A DNA stretch of 63,769 nucleotides, taken from the NCBI RefSeq assembly GCF_002531935.1, contig NZ_NWSV01000031.1, positions 1-63,769 on the forward strand, read 5' to 3'. The position numbers and the translations under genes are program-made. Below are positions 43,063-53,645 of the stretch, one piece after another. Below the pieces are notes generated by a model. It was not told the origin of the DNA. It saw only the letters and a program-made list of their open reading frames with translations, and did not search any database. Position 1 is the stretch's first letter, and each line of letters opens with the position of its first letter. This stretch comes from Rhizobium chutanense. Lineage in GTDB: Bacteria; Pseudomonadota; Alphaproteobacteria; Rhizobiales; Rhizobiaceae.

Positions 43063-43329
43063 TTATGCGAACCGGACGGCGTTTCGCGCGCGCGCCTTCG
43101 CCGCTTCTTCCTCGCGATCGCGAGGCGGCTGAGAGGTTTCCAGGGAATCGAGCAGTTCGCGGGCACAAGCGGCGATCGCACCGACCGCCTGTTCGAACGC
43201 GGCCTCGTTGCGTTTCGACGGCTTGGTCGTCCCGCTGAGCTTGCGCACGAACTGCAGCGCGGCATCATGAATCTCTTCGTCCGTCGCCGGCGGATCGAAA
43301 TTGAACAGAGGTTTTATGTTTCGGCACAT
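43063..43329 (-). CDS. DUF2277 family protein
   Basis: An 88-residue protein of the DUF2277 family. The MCRNIKPLFNFDPPAT opening and EIHDAALQFVRKLSG segment are characteristic, and the family is widely conserved but uncharacterised. The ATG at 43329 fits the conserved N-terminus. It is transcribed away from the short hypothetical gene at 43536. Confidence 0.9.
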   Translation of the reverse strand: MCRNIKPLFNFDPPATDEEIHDAALQFVRKLSGTTKPSKRNEAAFEQAVGAIAACARELLDSLETSQPPRDREEEAAKARARNAVRFA

Positions 43330-43535
43330 GGCTTGCTCACGGTCGTTGCTGTTTGCCACTGAGGGCAGGGCGGCTTCGGATTAAAGGTAGTCGCGTGAGC
43401 ACGAAATGCAACAAGGCGTGGGAGATGGCCGGGAGCCAGAGGGGGCGATCCGATCGACGAGTTCCATTGCCGATGCGATGGCGATCCTGATAAACCATTC
43501 GAAACCCAGACATTTGCCCGGGAGGCGGAAGCGCG

Positions 43536-43880
43536 ATGATGAAGGTGGAGATCGTATACCGAGGGAAGGTGATCGGCCGCAGTGATCTCCAACCGGTCGA
43601 TCCGCCGATGGGTGTCGCGGGGGGACTGTTTGACCCGACCCCGGATTATGATCCGTACCTTCATGCCTACAATATCGATGGTGACGATAATGAAGTGGAC
43701 AGTGACGCACTCTCCGCGCGCTCGACAGAATTCGGCACGATCGTCTGTGCTGGTGTCGGTATCGAGGACTTCAGCAAATCCTTGGACGAGCTGCACGTGA
43801 TGGTCTTGGGCATCGGCTATCCGGATTATGCGACCGTGTTCGAATCGCATCCGTTATTCAAGGCCTATTGGCGTACGTGA
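43536..43880 (+). CDS. Conserved hypothetical protein (114 residues)
   Basis: A 114-residue soluble acidic protein with a good GGGAGGCGG ribosome site before tandem ATGs. MKVEIVYRGKVIGRSDLQ followed by DPPMGVAGGLFDPTPDYDPYLHA is a pattern I have seen among small rhizobial hypotheticals, but I cannot assign a family. No signal peptide or membrane segment. Confidence 0.65.
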   Translation: MMKVEIVYRGKVIGRSDLQPVDPPMGVAGGLFDPTPDYDPYLHAYNIDGDDNEVDSDALSARSTEFGTIVCAGVGIEDFSKSLDELHVMVLGIGYPDYATVFESHPLFKAYWRT

Positions 43881-43950
43881 CAGGTTTCTCCTGATCCTAT
43901 CGCCTCCTATCGAAATGCCGGGTTAACCTGTTTCGTCGTGCCGTGTGACA

Positions 43951-44127
43951 CCCCCCTCTGCCCTGCCGGGCATCTCCCCCACAAGGGTGGAGATCGGCAA
44001 GAGGTTGGACCATCGTTCCCTCGCTGCCGTAGCGCAGCAGCTAAACGGTCGTTGTTTGGGGAAGCCATCGCGCCCAGCCGATCTCCCTCCTTGTGGGGGA
44101 GATGCCCGGCAGGGCAGAGGGGGGTAC
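43951..44127. repeat. Long inverted repeat (CCCTCTGCCCTGCCGGGCATC type)
   Basis: The left arm begins CCCCTCTGCCCTGCCGGGCA and continues through CTCCCCCACAAGG. The right arm ends TGCCCGGCAGGGCAGAGGGG. About 45 bases of near-perfect inverted repeat enclose a divergent centre. This palindromic intergenic unit is common in rhizobia and may form a cruciform or end transcripts from the flanking genes. No coding sequence is in it. Confidence 0.75.
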
Positions 44128-44163
44128 GCGGCACAGCTTTCCGAGCAAGGGCGATTCCGCATC

Positions 44164-45375
44164 TCAAGCCGCCGACGTCGAGCCTCTCACACCAAGCGTC
44201 GCAACATCCGTCACGCCCCCCGATGACTCGAAGTCGAAGATCTTCTGCGTCACCAGCGCCGCCGCTCCCCTTGCCCAGGAATTGTCCTCCCAGTCGGGCA
44301 AAAGCGGCGGGGCGGTGCGGAAGGTGCGGGCGGAGAGCGCCTCGCGCAGCGGTATGAGGAAAGCATCGCCGAGCGAGACGGCTTCGCCGCCGGCGACGAT
44401 GACTTCGGGGTCGGTGATGTTGACGAGGTTGGCAAGCGCGGTGCCGATGCCGCGGCCGGAAGCGGCGACGAGGGCGGTGGCGGTGGCGTCGCCCGCGGCG
44501 AGGGCTTCGCAGAGTTCGGGCAGGCCGAGTTCCTCGCCGCGGCCGGTGGCTTCACGCCAGCGGCGCAGCATCGACAGTTCCGAGTGATAGGCCATCAGGC
44601 AGCCGCGTTTGCCGCATTCGCAGAGGCGACCCCCTTCCTCGAATAGCGTGTGGCCGAATTTGCCGGCGGCACCATTGGCGCCGCGATAGAGCTTGCCGTC
44701 GATCACGAGGGCGCAGCTGATGCCGACGCCGACGGCGAGCACGGCCATGTTGCGGTGCTGGCGGCCGAGGCCGAAGAGCTGCTGGGCGATGGCATAGGCG
44801 TTGGTGTCGTCTTCCAGCCAGACCGGCACATGGACGCGGCCGGCGACCAGCGCGGCGAGGGGGACGTTGTCCCATTGGAAGCGGTGGCTGCGCACGCAGG
44901 CCGTCTGCTCGTGATTGATGACGCCGGGCATGGAAATGCCGATGCCGGCCAGTTTCGCCTTCGGCCGGCCGGCGAGCTTCAGCAGTTCGGGCACGGTGCC
45001 CGCCAGGAGGTCGGCGACATCATCCGGGTCGTGACCGCCAAGGCCGACGCGCATGGCGGCGACCGGGTTGGTGGCGAGGTCGGTCGCCACGCACTCGACC
45101 GAATCCACCATCAACTTGAAGCCGATGGCGAGCGCATGCTCGTAATTGATCTCGACCGGGATCGGCCGGCGGCCGGCGAGGCCCGGCACCGACTGTCCTT
45201 CGACGACGATTCCTTCCTCCAGCAGGTCTGACACGACGAAGGTGACGGCGGCCGGGCTGAGGCCGATCACCGTGGCGATGTCGGCGCGGCTCCTCGGCCC
45301 CTCGCGGCGGAGAAGGTTGAGGATGAGGCGTCGGTTCATGGCTCTCGCCGTGGTCTGGTCGCCTTTGAGCTTCAC
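44164..45375 (-). CDS. ROK family transcriptional repressor
   Basis: A 403-residue ROK regulator. An N-terminal winged helix (about 12-70: NRRLILNLLRREGPRSRADIATVIGLSPAAVT) is followed by a ROK sugar-kinase-like domain with the zinc/sugar motif CECGKRGCLMAYHS. Such XylR/NagC-type proteins release DNA on binding a sugar. It is divergent from the ABC importer and GH42 gene, so a galactoside or its product is the probable inducer. A palindrome (45386-45402) lies just before its start. Confidence 0.92.
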   Translation of the reverse strand: MKLKGDQTTARAMNRRLILNLLRREGPRSRADIATVIGLSPAAVTFVVSDLLEEGIVVEGQSVPGLAGRRPIPVEINYEHALAIGFKLMVDSVECVATDLATNPVAAMRVGLGGHDPDDVADLLAGTVPELLKLAGRPKAKLAGIGISMPGVINHEQTACVRSHRFQWDNVPLAALVAGRVHVPVWLEDDTNAYAIAQQLFGLGRQHRNMAVLAVGVGISCALVIDGKLYRGANGAAGKFGHTLFEEGGRLCECGKRGCLMAYHSELSMLRRWREATGRGEELGLPELCEALAAGDATATALVAASGRGIGTALANLVNITDPEVIVAGGEAVSLGDAFLIPLREALSARTFRTAPPLLPDWEDNSWARGAAALVTQKIFDFESSGGVTDVATLGVRGSTSAA

Positions 45376-45385
45376 GATGCATTCC

Positions 45386-45402
45386 TTAATTTTGTAAATT
45401 AA
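45386..45402. promoter_or_regulatory. ROK operator candidate
   Basis: TTAATTTTGTAAATTAA is an inverted repeat with perfect 7-base arms around a 3-base centre, 11 bases before the ROK start. It matches the AT-rich palindromes of NagC/XylR proteins. It likely controls the regulator and the divergent importer operon. Confidence 0.7.
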
Positions 45403-45569
45403 TTATTGCGGGCTGCAAAGATCTATGCATAAGTTCGGCCGCGGATCAACTCGGCCAGGCGGATTATCGCCGGAATTGGGGAGTGATCGCCGCGTTGAAA
45501 ACCTGGTCGGTCGTTTCATGGAGGAGGCGGCGGTCGGGAGATGTCGATCGATCAACTGGGAGGAATTCA

Positions 45570-46856
45570 ATGGCATTTTTGAAGCAATTTCCGTCGACCA
45601 CCCGCAGACGCTTCCTGAAGGGCGCGGGCCTGGTTTCCGCAGCAGCCGTCACGAGTGCAGCGGTGGGCAGCTTCCCGATCCCGGCGATCGCTGAGGCGCA
45701 GGAGGTCACGATGATCTCCGACGAAAACAATGCCGCCGCGCTCGACGCGCTGAGGGCGATTGCCGCTGGCTTCAGCAAGGAAGCCAGCGTCAAAGTCGTC
45801 ATCAACAATATGGATCACGAGGCCCACAAGACGGCGATCCGCAATTATCTCGTCGCCGGCGCCCCCGACGTCTGCTCCTGGTTCTCCGGCAACCGCATGC
45901 GCGCCTTCGTCAAGCGCGGCCTGTTCGACGATATTTCCGATCTCGTCGAGAAGGAGAAATACAAGGACGTGCTCGGCGCGACCATAGGCGCCGTCACCGA
46001 GGACGGCAAGCAATACGGCCTGCCCACCGGCGGCACGCTCTGGGGCATGTTCTACCGCAAGGACGTGTTCGAGCAGTATGGGCTGACCGTGCCGAAGACG
46101 GCGGAAGAATTCCTGGCCTATGGCGACAAGTGCAAGGCGGCCGGCATCACTCCGGTTGCGATGGGCACCAAGGAATTGTGGCCGGCGGCCGGCTGGTTCG
46201 ACCAGATGAACCTGCGCATCAACGGGCTCGACAAGCATATGGCGCTGATGAACGGCGAAATGAGCTATCTCGATCCGGCGCTCACCCCCGTCTTCGACCA
46301 GTGGGAAGCGATGATCTCGAAGGGCTTCTTCACGCCGAACCACACCTCTTTCGGCTGGCAGGAGGCCGCGGCGCTTCTGGCGCAGAAGAAGGCCGGCATG
46401 ATGAACCTCGGCGCCTTCCTGCGCTCGGCCTTCACCGAAGCGGATCTGCCGCAGCTCGCCTATGCGACCTTCCCGGTGCTCGACGCCAAGGTCGGCCATT
46501 TCGAGGAATTTTCGGTCAATTCGATCCACATTCCCGCCAAGGCCAAGAACAAGCAGGGCGCCCGCGAATTCCTCGCCTATTTCTACCGTCCGGAAAACCT
46601 GGCCACCTATCTGGAGCCGGGCGGCAACGTGCCGCCGCGCAACGACCTGCCTGCGAGCAAGGACCCGCTCGTCAATATCGCCGTCGAGACGATGAAGACG
46701 GTGCAGGGCACCTCGCAATATTACGACCGCGACAGCGACCCCGACATGGCCCAGGCCGGCCTCGTCGGCTTCCAGGAGTTCATGGCCAAGCCCGACCGGC
46801 GCAAGGCCATCCTGACGCGGCTCGAGGGGACCCGGAAGCGGATTTATAAGATCTGA
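45570..46856 (+). CDS. Sugar ABC transporter substrate-binding protein
   Basis: A 428-residue extracellular solute-binding protein family 1 member. The N-terminus carries a twin-arginine signal (TRRRFLKGAG), so it is probably exported folded via Tat. The rest is typical of CUT1 oligosaccharide-binding proteins. Start ATG 45570 after GGGAGGAAT. It is first in the operon (binding protein, two permeases, ATPase, GH42), so the ligand is probably a galactoside. It follows a 194-base divergent region with the ROK operator. Confidence 0.92.
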   Translation: MAFLKQFPSTTRRRFLKGAGLVSAAAVTSAAVGSFPIPAIAEAQEVTMISDENNAAALDALRAIAAGFSKEASVKVVINNMDHEAHKTAIRNYLVAGAPDVCSWFSGNRMRAFVKRGLFDDISDLVEKEKYKDVLGATIGAVTEDGKQYGLPTGGTLWGMFYRKDVFEQYGLTVPKTAEEFLAYGDKCKAAGITPVAMGTKELWPAAGWFDQMNLRINGLDKHMALMNGEMSYLDPALTPVFDQWEAMISKGFFTPNHTSFGWQEAAALLAQKKAGMMNLGAFLRSAFTEADLPQLAYATFPVLDAKVGHFEEFSVNSIHIPAKAKNKQGAREFLAYFYRPENLATYLEPGGNVPPRNDLPASKDPLVNIAVETMKTVQGTSQYYDRDSDPDMAQAGLVGFQEFMAKPDRRKAILTRLEGTRKRIYKI

Positions 46857-47096
46857 TCATTGGCGAACGCACCCTGAAGCTGCCCCTCACCCTAACCCTC
46901 TCCCCGTAAAAACGGGGAGAGGGGACGTGCCCTGCGATAGCTGGGCGGGGGACAGAGAGGTTGCGGCCCGGTCCCTTCGCCCCGCAAGCGGGGGTCCGAA
47001 GGACGGGTCGAGACCTGCGGCTCGACCCCGGTGGGGTGGCGGCAGCCGGATGAGGGGCATGCGCCGCTCGCTCCCGAAATAAACGAGGCTCCTGAC
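46857..47096. repeat. Intergenic repeat inside the importer operon
   Basis: This 240-base gap between binding protein and permease carries CTCTCCCCGT with AAAA and ACGGGGAGAG (46899-46922), a perfect 10-base stem typical of REP-like elements. It may partly terminate or stabilise the mRNA and so raise binding protein over permeases. A second GC-rich palindromic block is at 46980-47045. Confidence 0.7.
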
Positions 47097-47981
47097 ATGC
47101 AGACATTATGGCGCCGCCAGCGGTGGTGGCTGACCCCGACCTTGCTCATCGCGCCGGCGATCCTGCTATTCTCTGTCGTCATCCTGCTGTCGGCGGTGCG
47201 CAGCGTCTGGATCAGCCTGCACGAGTGGGACGGCTTCGGGCCGATGGTGTGGGTCGGGCTCGGCAATTACGTCGAGCTCTACAGCGATCCGCAATTCTAC
47301 GTGTCGCTAAAGAACAACCTGATCTGGCTCGTCATGTTCATGGCGGCACCGCCGATCGGCCTCGCCATCGCGCTCTTGGTCAACCAGAAAATCGCGGGCA
47401 TGCGCTTTTTAAAGTCGCTGTTCTTCATCCCGCTGGTGCTCGCCTCGGTGACGGTGGGCGTCGTCTTCACCTGGGTCTATACGCCGGAGTTCGGGCTGCT
47501 GGCGCTGATCTTCCGGGCCTTCGGGGCGACGGCGCCGGCGGTGCTTTCCGACGAACATTTCGTCACCTTCGCCATCGTCATCGCCGCACTCTGGCCGCAG
47601 GTCACCTTCTGCATGGTGCTCTATCTCGCCGGCCTCAACAATCTGAGCGAAGAGCTGATCGGCGCCGGCCGCGTCGACGGGGCGAGGGGCTGGAACATGC
47701 TCTGGCACATCGTGCTGCCGCAGCTGACCCAGGTCACCTTCATCGCCATTGCCGTCACCGTCGTCGGCGCGCTGCGCTCCTTCGACATGGTCTCGGTGAT
47801 GACATCGGGCGGCCCGTTCGGCTCGTCCTCGGTTCTCGCCTACCAGATGTTCGAGCAGTCGATCTTCTCCTATCGCTTCGGCTACGGCGCGGCGATCGCC
47901 TCGGTGCTGTTCGTGATCATGGCCGTCTTCATCGTCTGGTATCTCAGCCGCATCATCCGAACCGAAGAGAGGGGAGGCTGA
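47097..47981 (+). CDS. Sugar ABC transporter permease (MalF/UgpA type)
   Basis: A 294-residue CUT1 permease with six membrane helices. The EAA motif lies in ELIGAGRVDGARGWNMLWHIVLPQL (about 195-220), the site that docks the ATPase. The ATG at 47097 is chosen; the upstream frame reads the repeat. The last base of its stop overlaps the first base of the next ATG (TGATG). Confidence 0.92.
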   Translation: MQTLWRRQRWWLTPTLLIAPAILLFSVVILLSAVRSVWISLHEWDGFGPMVWVGLGNYVELYSDPQFYVSLKNNLIWLVMFMAAPPIGLAIALLVNQKIAGMRFLKSLFFIPLVLASVTVGVVFTWVYTPEFGLLALIFRAFGATAPAVLSDEHFVTFAIVIAALWPQVTFCMVLYLAGLNNLSEELIGAGRVDGARGWNMLWHIVLPQLTQVTFIAIAVTVVGALRSFDMVSVMTSGGPFGSSSVLAYQMFEQSIFSYRFGYGAAIASVLFVIMAVFIVWYLSRIIRTEERGG

Positions 47982-48832
47982 TGTATCCTCGTCCCATTCC
48001 CGAAACCGCCGTCTGGCAGCGCCGCATCTATCTGCTTGCCGTCGTCGTCGTGCTCATCCTCTGGCTCTGCCCGCTGTTTGCGATCATCCTCACCTCCTTC
48101 CGCACGACCGAGGATGTCATGGGCGGCAATCTGTGGGGCTGGCCGACCGGCATCGGCGTGATCGACAATTATACCGATGTCTTCACCCAGACGCCGATGG
48201 CCCGCTACTTCCTCAACAGCCTGATCATCACCATTCCCTCTGTCATCGGCGTGCTTGTCATGTCGACACTCGCCGGCTACGTGCTGTCGCGCTACCGCTT
48301 TCGCGGCAACATGCTGATCTTCGCACTCTTCGTCGGCGGCAATTTCCTGCCGCACCAGATCATGATGATCCCGGTTCGCGATCTGATGGTGCAGCTCGAC
48401 CTGATCGACACGACGGCGGCGCTGATCATCTTCCACGTCGCCTTCCAGACCGGTTTTGCCACGCTGTTCATGCGCAATTTCATCGCCGCACTGCCGGATG
48501 AATTGTTCCAGGCGGCGCGGGCCGAAGGCGCCTCTCCCTTTCAGACGCTGGTGCATGTGGCGATCCCGCTGGTGCGGCCGGCACTCGCCGCCCTTGCCAT
48601 CCTGATCTTCACCTTCATCTGGAACGATTATTTCTGGGCGGTGGTGCTGACCGTCAGCGACAGCGTCAAGCCGGTCACGGCAGGCCTTGCCAATCTGCGC
48701 GGCGAGTGGGTCTCGGCCTGGAACCTGATTTCCGCCGGCACCATCGTCGTCGCCGTGCCGCCCGTCGTGATGTTCTTCCTGATGCAGCGCCATTTCATCG
48801 CCGGCCTGACCATGGGGGCGGTGAAGGGATGA
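47981..48832 (+). CDS. Sugar ABC transporter permease (MalG/UgpE type)
   Basis: A 283-residue CUT1 permease with six helices and the EAA loop ELFQAARAEGASPFQTLVHVAIPLV (about 175-200). It overlaps the preceding permease by one base and is followed by the ATPase. The pair forms the membrane channel of the ROK-regulated importer. Confidence 0.92.
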   Translation: MYPRPIPETAVWQRRIYLLAVVVVLILWLCPLFAIILTSFRTTEDVMGGNLWGWPTGIGVIDNYTDVFTQTPMARYFLNSLIITIPSVIGVLVMSTLAGYVLSRYRFRGNMLIFALFVGGNFLPHQIMMIPVRDLMVQLDLIDTTAALIIFHVAFQTGFATLFMRNFIAALPDELFQAARAEGASPFQTLVHVAIPLVRPALAALAILIFTFIWNDYFWAVVLTVSDSVKPVTAGLANLRGEWVSAWNLISAGTIVVAVPPVVMFFLMQRHFIAGLTMGAVKG

Positions 48833-48869
48833 GCCAGCATCTTCCGTTTCAACAAGAGAGGGCCAGGAC

Positions 48870-50015
<1,146 letters not shown>

Positions 50016-50032
50016 TCACAGGAAACCCCATC

Positions 50033-52165
50033 GTGTCCGACAAGACCCTCTCCGTATGGAACACCGTCAAGACAGACCGCTTCCTCGTCGGCGTGCCGCA
50101 TTATCCCGAACATGTCGACGAAAGCTATTGGGAGCGCGATGCCGAGCGCATGGCGAAAGCCGGCTTCAATGTCGTGCGCATGGCGGAATTCGCCTGGCAC
50201 ATTCTGGAGCCGAAGCTCGGCACCTACAATTTCGATCTCTTCGACCGTGCCATCGCGATCCTCGGGCGCTACGGCATTGACACGATCCTATGCACGCCGA
50301 CGGCCACACCGCCGCGCTGGCTGACGGCGGCGCACCCTGAAATTTTAAGGGTCGACGGCAAGGGCCGACCGATGAGCCACGGCTCGCGCCAGCACTGCGA
50401 CACGGCAAGCCCCGTGTTCCGCGAGCACAGCAAGCGCATCACCAGGGCAATGGCCGAGCATTATCGCGGCAACTCCCATGTTGTGGGATGGCAGACCGAC
50501 AATGAGCTCAACACCAGCATGCCGGAGAGCTTTTCCCAGGCGACGCTCAGCGAATTCCAGGCCTTCCTCGCCGGCAAATACCGCGAGATATCAAGGCTCA
50601 ACGCCGCCTGGGGCGGCGATTTCTGGGCAACGGCCTATGACAGTTTCGACCAGGTGGTGCTGCCGATCGAATTCGGCCCGACCTTCCCGAGCCCCGGCCA
50701 TCTGCAGGATTACCACCGCTTCCTCGCCTTCTCCACGGCGCGCTTCCAGCACGATCAGGTCGAGATCCTGCGGGAGGTGAAGCCTTCCTGGTTCGTCTTC
50801 CACAATCTCGGGGGCTTGAGGGATATCGATTTCCGCGGCCAGTTCAGCAAGGATCTCGATTTCGTCGGCTACGACATCTATCCCATGCTCTATGACGAGT
50901 TCATGCGGCTCGGCAACCACGCCAAGGTGCAGGCGCTGCATCTCGATATCTGCCGCGGCTTTTCCGGCAATTACATCGTGCCCGAGCAGCAATCGGGCTT
51001 CGGCAGCCAGCCGGGCTTCTGCACGCTGACGCCGGAGCCGGGGGAACTCCGCCGCATGGCGCTCTCCTCCGTCGCCCATGGTGCCGATGGCCTGATGTTC
51101 TTCCGCTGGCGGCCCGCCCATTTCGGCGCCGAGATCTATTGGATGGGCATCATCGACCATGACGATATCGGCCGCCACCGTTATGAGGAGGCCAAGCGCT
51201 TCGCGGGCGAGATGACGGCGCTGGCGCCCAAGATCCTCGGCACCTATGTGCGCATGGATGTCGGCATCGCCGGCTCCGATTTCGATAATCAGGAAGCTCA
51301 CAAGACCTATCCGATCGGCCTGCCGAGCCCGCAGGACGACGCGATCCTGCTGCACCAGCACTGCTACGACCGCGGCATCGCCTGCGGCTTCATCCACCCG
51401 GAGGACGATCTCTCCAAGCTGAAGCTCTTCTATGTCCCCCACTGGGTGATGTGGAATGACGAATGGACGGCGAGGCTCGAAGCCTTCGCTGAAGCAGGCG
51501 GCACCGTCGTCATCGGCGCGCGCACCGGCACCCGCAACGAAGACAACCACGTCATCCGCGAGACGGCTCCGGGCACCGCGCTTTCGAAACTGACGGGCGT
51601 ACGCGTCGAAGATTTCGGCCGTCTCGCCGCCCCCGGCGCCAACGGCCTCTTCGACGTGATGGAGCGCTCCGGCGGCCTCGTCATCCCGCCGAACAAGCCG
51701 GCCGAAAGCCACCGCCGCCAGCGCCGCTTCAAGATCGGCAACCGCGAAATGACCGCCGGCCATTTCTACGAAAACCTCGTGATCGACCCCGAAGTCGAAG
51801 TGATCGCCGCCTGGTCCAACCGCTACGCCGAAGGCCAGCCGATGGCGACCTCCCGCAAGGTGGGCAAGGGCCAGGTGGTCTATCTCGGCACCTATCTCAC
51901 GCCTGATCTGACCGAGGCGCTGACCGAACGCCTGCTCACCCCCGCCGGTATCGAACCGCTGGTCGGCGGGCTGCCCGAGGGCGTGGAGGTGACGATGCGG
52001 ATGAATGATGAGCGGCGGCTGCTGTTTGTGCAGAATTATATGGATCAGCCGGTGACGGTGGGTGGCGTGCCCGCCGGGCGGGATCTGCTGGATGGGGAGA
52101 AGATGGTGGCGGGGAGGCTGGAGTTGGAGGGGTATGGGTGTGCGATTGTGGAGTTGGAGGAGTGA
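50033..52165 (+). CDS. GH42 beta-galactosidase
   Basis: A 710-residue glycoside hydrolase family 42 enzyme cleaving terminal beta-galactosides. The acid/base Glu is E158 in WQTDNELN and the nucleophile E318 in VPEQQSG. The C-terminal trimerisation and beta-sandwich domains follow (about 410-710). It starts with GTG at 50033 (VSDKTLSVW) after AGGAAACCCC. It is the last gene of the ROK-ABC operon, so imported galactosides are hydrolysed inside the cell. Its final 90 bases are unusually G-rich and a diverged copy of them lies at about 55521-55616. Confidence 0.92.
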   Translation: MSDKTLSVWNTVKTDRFLVGVPHYPEHVDESYWERDAERMAKAGFNVVRMAEFAWHILEPKLGTYNFDLFDRAIAILGRYGIDTILCTPTATPPRWLTAAHPEILRVDGKGRPMSHGSRQHCDTASPVFREHSKRITRAMAEHYRGNSHVVGWQTDNELNTSMPESFSQATLSEFQAFLAGKYREISRLNAAWGGDFWATAYDSFDQVVLPIEFGPTFPSPGHLQDYHRFLAFSTARFQHDQVEILREVKPSWFVFHNLGGLRDIDFRGQFSKDLDFVGYDIYPMLYDEFMRLGNHAKVQALHLDICRGFSGNYIVPEQQSGFGSQPGFCTLTPEPGELRRMALSSVAHGADGLMFFRWRPAHFGAEIYWMGIIDHDDIGRHRYEEAKRFAGEMTALAPKILGTYVRMDVGIAGSDFDNQEAHKTYPIGLPSPQDDAILLHQHCYDRGIACGFIHPEDDLSKLKLFYVPHWVMWNDEWTARLEAFAEAGGTVVIGARTGTRNEDNHVIRETAPGTALSKLTGVRVEDFGRLAAPGANGLFDVMERSGGLVIPPNKPAESHRRQRRFKIGNREMTAGHFYENLVIDPEVEVIAAWSNRYAEGQPMATSRKVGKGQVVYLGTYLTPDLTEALTERLLTPAGIEPLVGGLPEGVEVTMRMNDERRLLFVQNYMDQPVTVGGVPAGRDLLDGEKMVAGRLELEGYGCAIVELEE

Positions 52166-52341
52166 GGTTGGGCGTGTGCAACGAGGCGATCCGGATCGCT
52201 GAGAAGTATACCAAGGGTCAGCTTCAGGTTGTTCGAACCTTGCACAACGGGGGAAACGATATCGAAGTTGGTCCCAACCGATAGGAAATCAGGATGGAGG
52301 TGGGATTAACCACGACCAGCTGTCAGGGAGCCGTCGTCAGC

Positions 52342-52992
52342 TCAGAAGGCAAAAGCCATCTGCCGCGCAGACAGCGACGATTCCCGACGCCATACCCATG
52401 CATCGAACTCCCTGCGGGAGACAGACAACAGGTCGGCGGCGTAGCAGAAAACAGTTTTGAGGAAATCGTAGTCGTCTTCCATCACGCCGACCCTCTTGGC
52501 AAAGGTTCTCACATGCCGGTCCACGGCGACCGAGTCCATCCCAACCAAGCATCCCATGTAGTCAACGGTTTTCGGGCCGATACCCCTCACATCTCGGAGA
52601 GAAACCACGAAAGCCCTGTCCAAAAGGCGTTCTTTGAGATCGTCGACATGCTCAATGGAAGCATCGCTCAAAAACGTCACCAGCGCGTCAAAACGGCTGA
52701 CCTTTTCTGTGTGTGTCCAATTCAGGAAGGTCATCGTCTCTCCGCGACGAACGAGGTCAAGGAGGAACGAAATGCGACTCTGATCGCGATAATTAGCTAG
52801 AATTGCGGTAATGCGGGGTCGGACGACTGAATTGTAATTCAGTCCGGCCTGCAGGACCGAGTCGGCGAGGAGCGCTCCCATGTGATCATAAGCCGGCCGA
52901 ATTTCCTCCCGCTCAATGTCCGCTCCTAATTCTTTCGCATAGTCTGCGACACGCCGAGCGGCGACCAGCATTTGTACCGTCGAAGATTGCAT
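52342..52992 (-). CDS. HhH-GPD/OGG-like DNA glycosylase family protein of the island operon
   Basis: A 216-residue helical protein with a helix-hairpin-helix (LRDVRGIGPKTVDYM, about 132-146) and the catalytic pair expected of bifunctional glycosylases: Lys141 in GPKT and Asp158 in VAVDRHV. No iron-sulfur cysteines. It may release a modified base from DNA or act on a free nucleoside. It is the last gene of the minus-strand operon, two bases after the QueC-like gene. OGG-like proteins accompany QueC-like ones in type IV CBASS, but no CD-NTase is here. Confidence 0.75.
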   Translation of the reverse strand: MQSSTVQMLVAARRVADYAKELGADIEREEIRPAYDHMGALLADSVLQAGLNYNSVVRPRITAILANYRDQSRISFLLDLVRRGETMTFLNWTHTEKVSRFDALVTFLSDASIEHVDDLKERLLDRAFVVSLRDVRGIGPKTVDYMGCLVGMDSVAVDRHVRTFAKRVGVMEDDYDFLKTVFCYAADLLSVSRREFDAWVWRRESSLSARQMAFAF

Positions 52993-52994
52993 CG

Positions 52995-53645
52995 TTATTC
53001 GACCTTTGCCGTGGGATACGCGAGACCGGCGCTCTCTAGCGCATGAAGGCGCTCAACACAATTCGGACATGCACCACACGGAAAGATGCTAGCTGCCTGG
53101 CACGAGTATGTTCGGCCGATTGGAACGCCCAGGCGAATGGCCGTTTGCGCCACTTCGGCCTTCGATGAGTAGCGGAACGGGGAGGTGAACCGAACCGGCC
53201 CTATCTTTTCTACGAGGCCTTCGAGCTTATTCATGAATTCAGCCGTGCAGTCGATTTCCTTGGCGTGGTTGCTGTTGATGAACCCGGTATAGACCTCCAA
53301 TACGCCCATGGTTTGGGCACGGGCTGCGGCCGCGGCAAAGAACAGCATGGTCCGATACGGAACGTAGAGGTCGTCGTCAGCGACCTTATCGTGCCAAAGA
53401 TCGGCTTCTTTAATCAGGCGAGAGGACGAACCTCGGAAGATGTCAGAGATATCGAAACGCTCCGGTCTGCGCATTCTCGCTGGAAGGACCTCGTTCACCC
53501 GATTCCATTCCATCTCGACGCAATGCTGGCCGTAATCGAAGAAGACGGGGAAAACGTCCAGCCCCTCGAGAGAATAGGCGACGGTAGTGGAGTCAAGCCC
53601 ACCCGAGGCCAATAAGATGACGCTTCTCACGGTGTTCCCATCCAT
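52995..53645 (-). CDS. QueC-like PP-loop enzyme (7-cyano-7-deazaguanine synthase fold)
   Basis: A 216-residue protein with the PP-loop SGGLDST (residues 14-20) and a C-terminal four-Cys zinc site with spacing C-x8-C-x2-C-x2-C (CQAASIFPCGACPNC), the same spacing as in QueC. It starts 19 bases inside the upstream PfkB-NDT gene. QueD, QueE and QueF are absent nearby and it sits in a low-GC accessory operon, so a role other than queuosine biosynthesis is likely, as for the QueC relatives of Qat and type IV CBASS. It may activate a 7-deazaguanine for transfer to a protein. Confidence 0.82.
   Translation of the reverse strand: MDGNTVRSVILLASGGLDSTTVAYSLEGLDVFPVFFDYGQHCVEMEWNRVNEVLPARMRRPERFDISDIFRGSSSRLIKEADLWHDKVADDDLYVPYRTMLFFAAAAARAQTMGVLEVYTGFINSNHAKEIDCTAEFMNKLEGLVEKIGPVRFTSPFRYSSKAEVAQTAIRLGVPIGRTYSCQAASIFPCGACPNCVERLHALESAGLAYPTAKVE

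Noticed and set aside
47108..48832. 574-codon frame joining both permeases
   Set aside because: Its first part is out of frame with the first permease; the true second permease starts at 47981.
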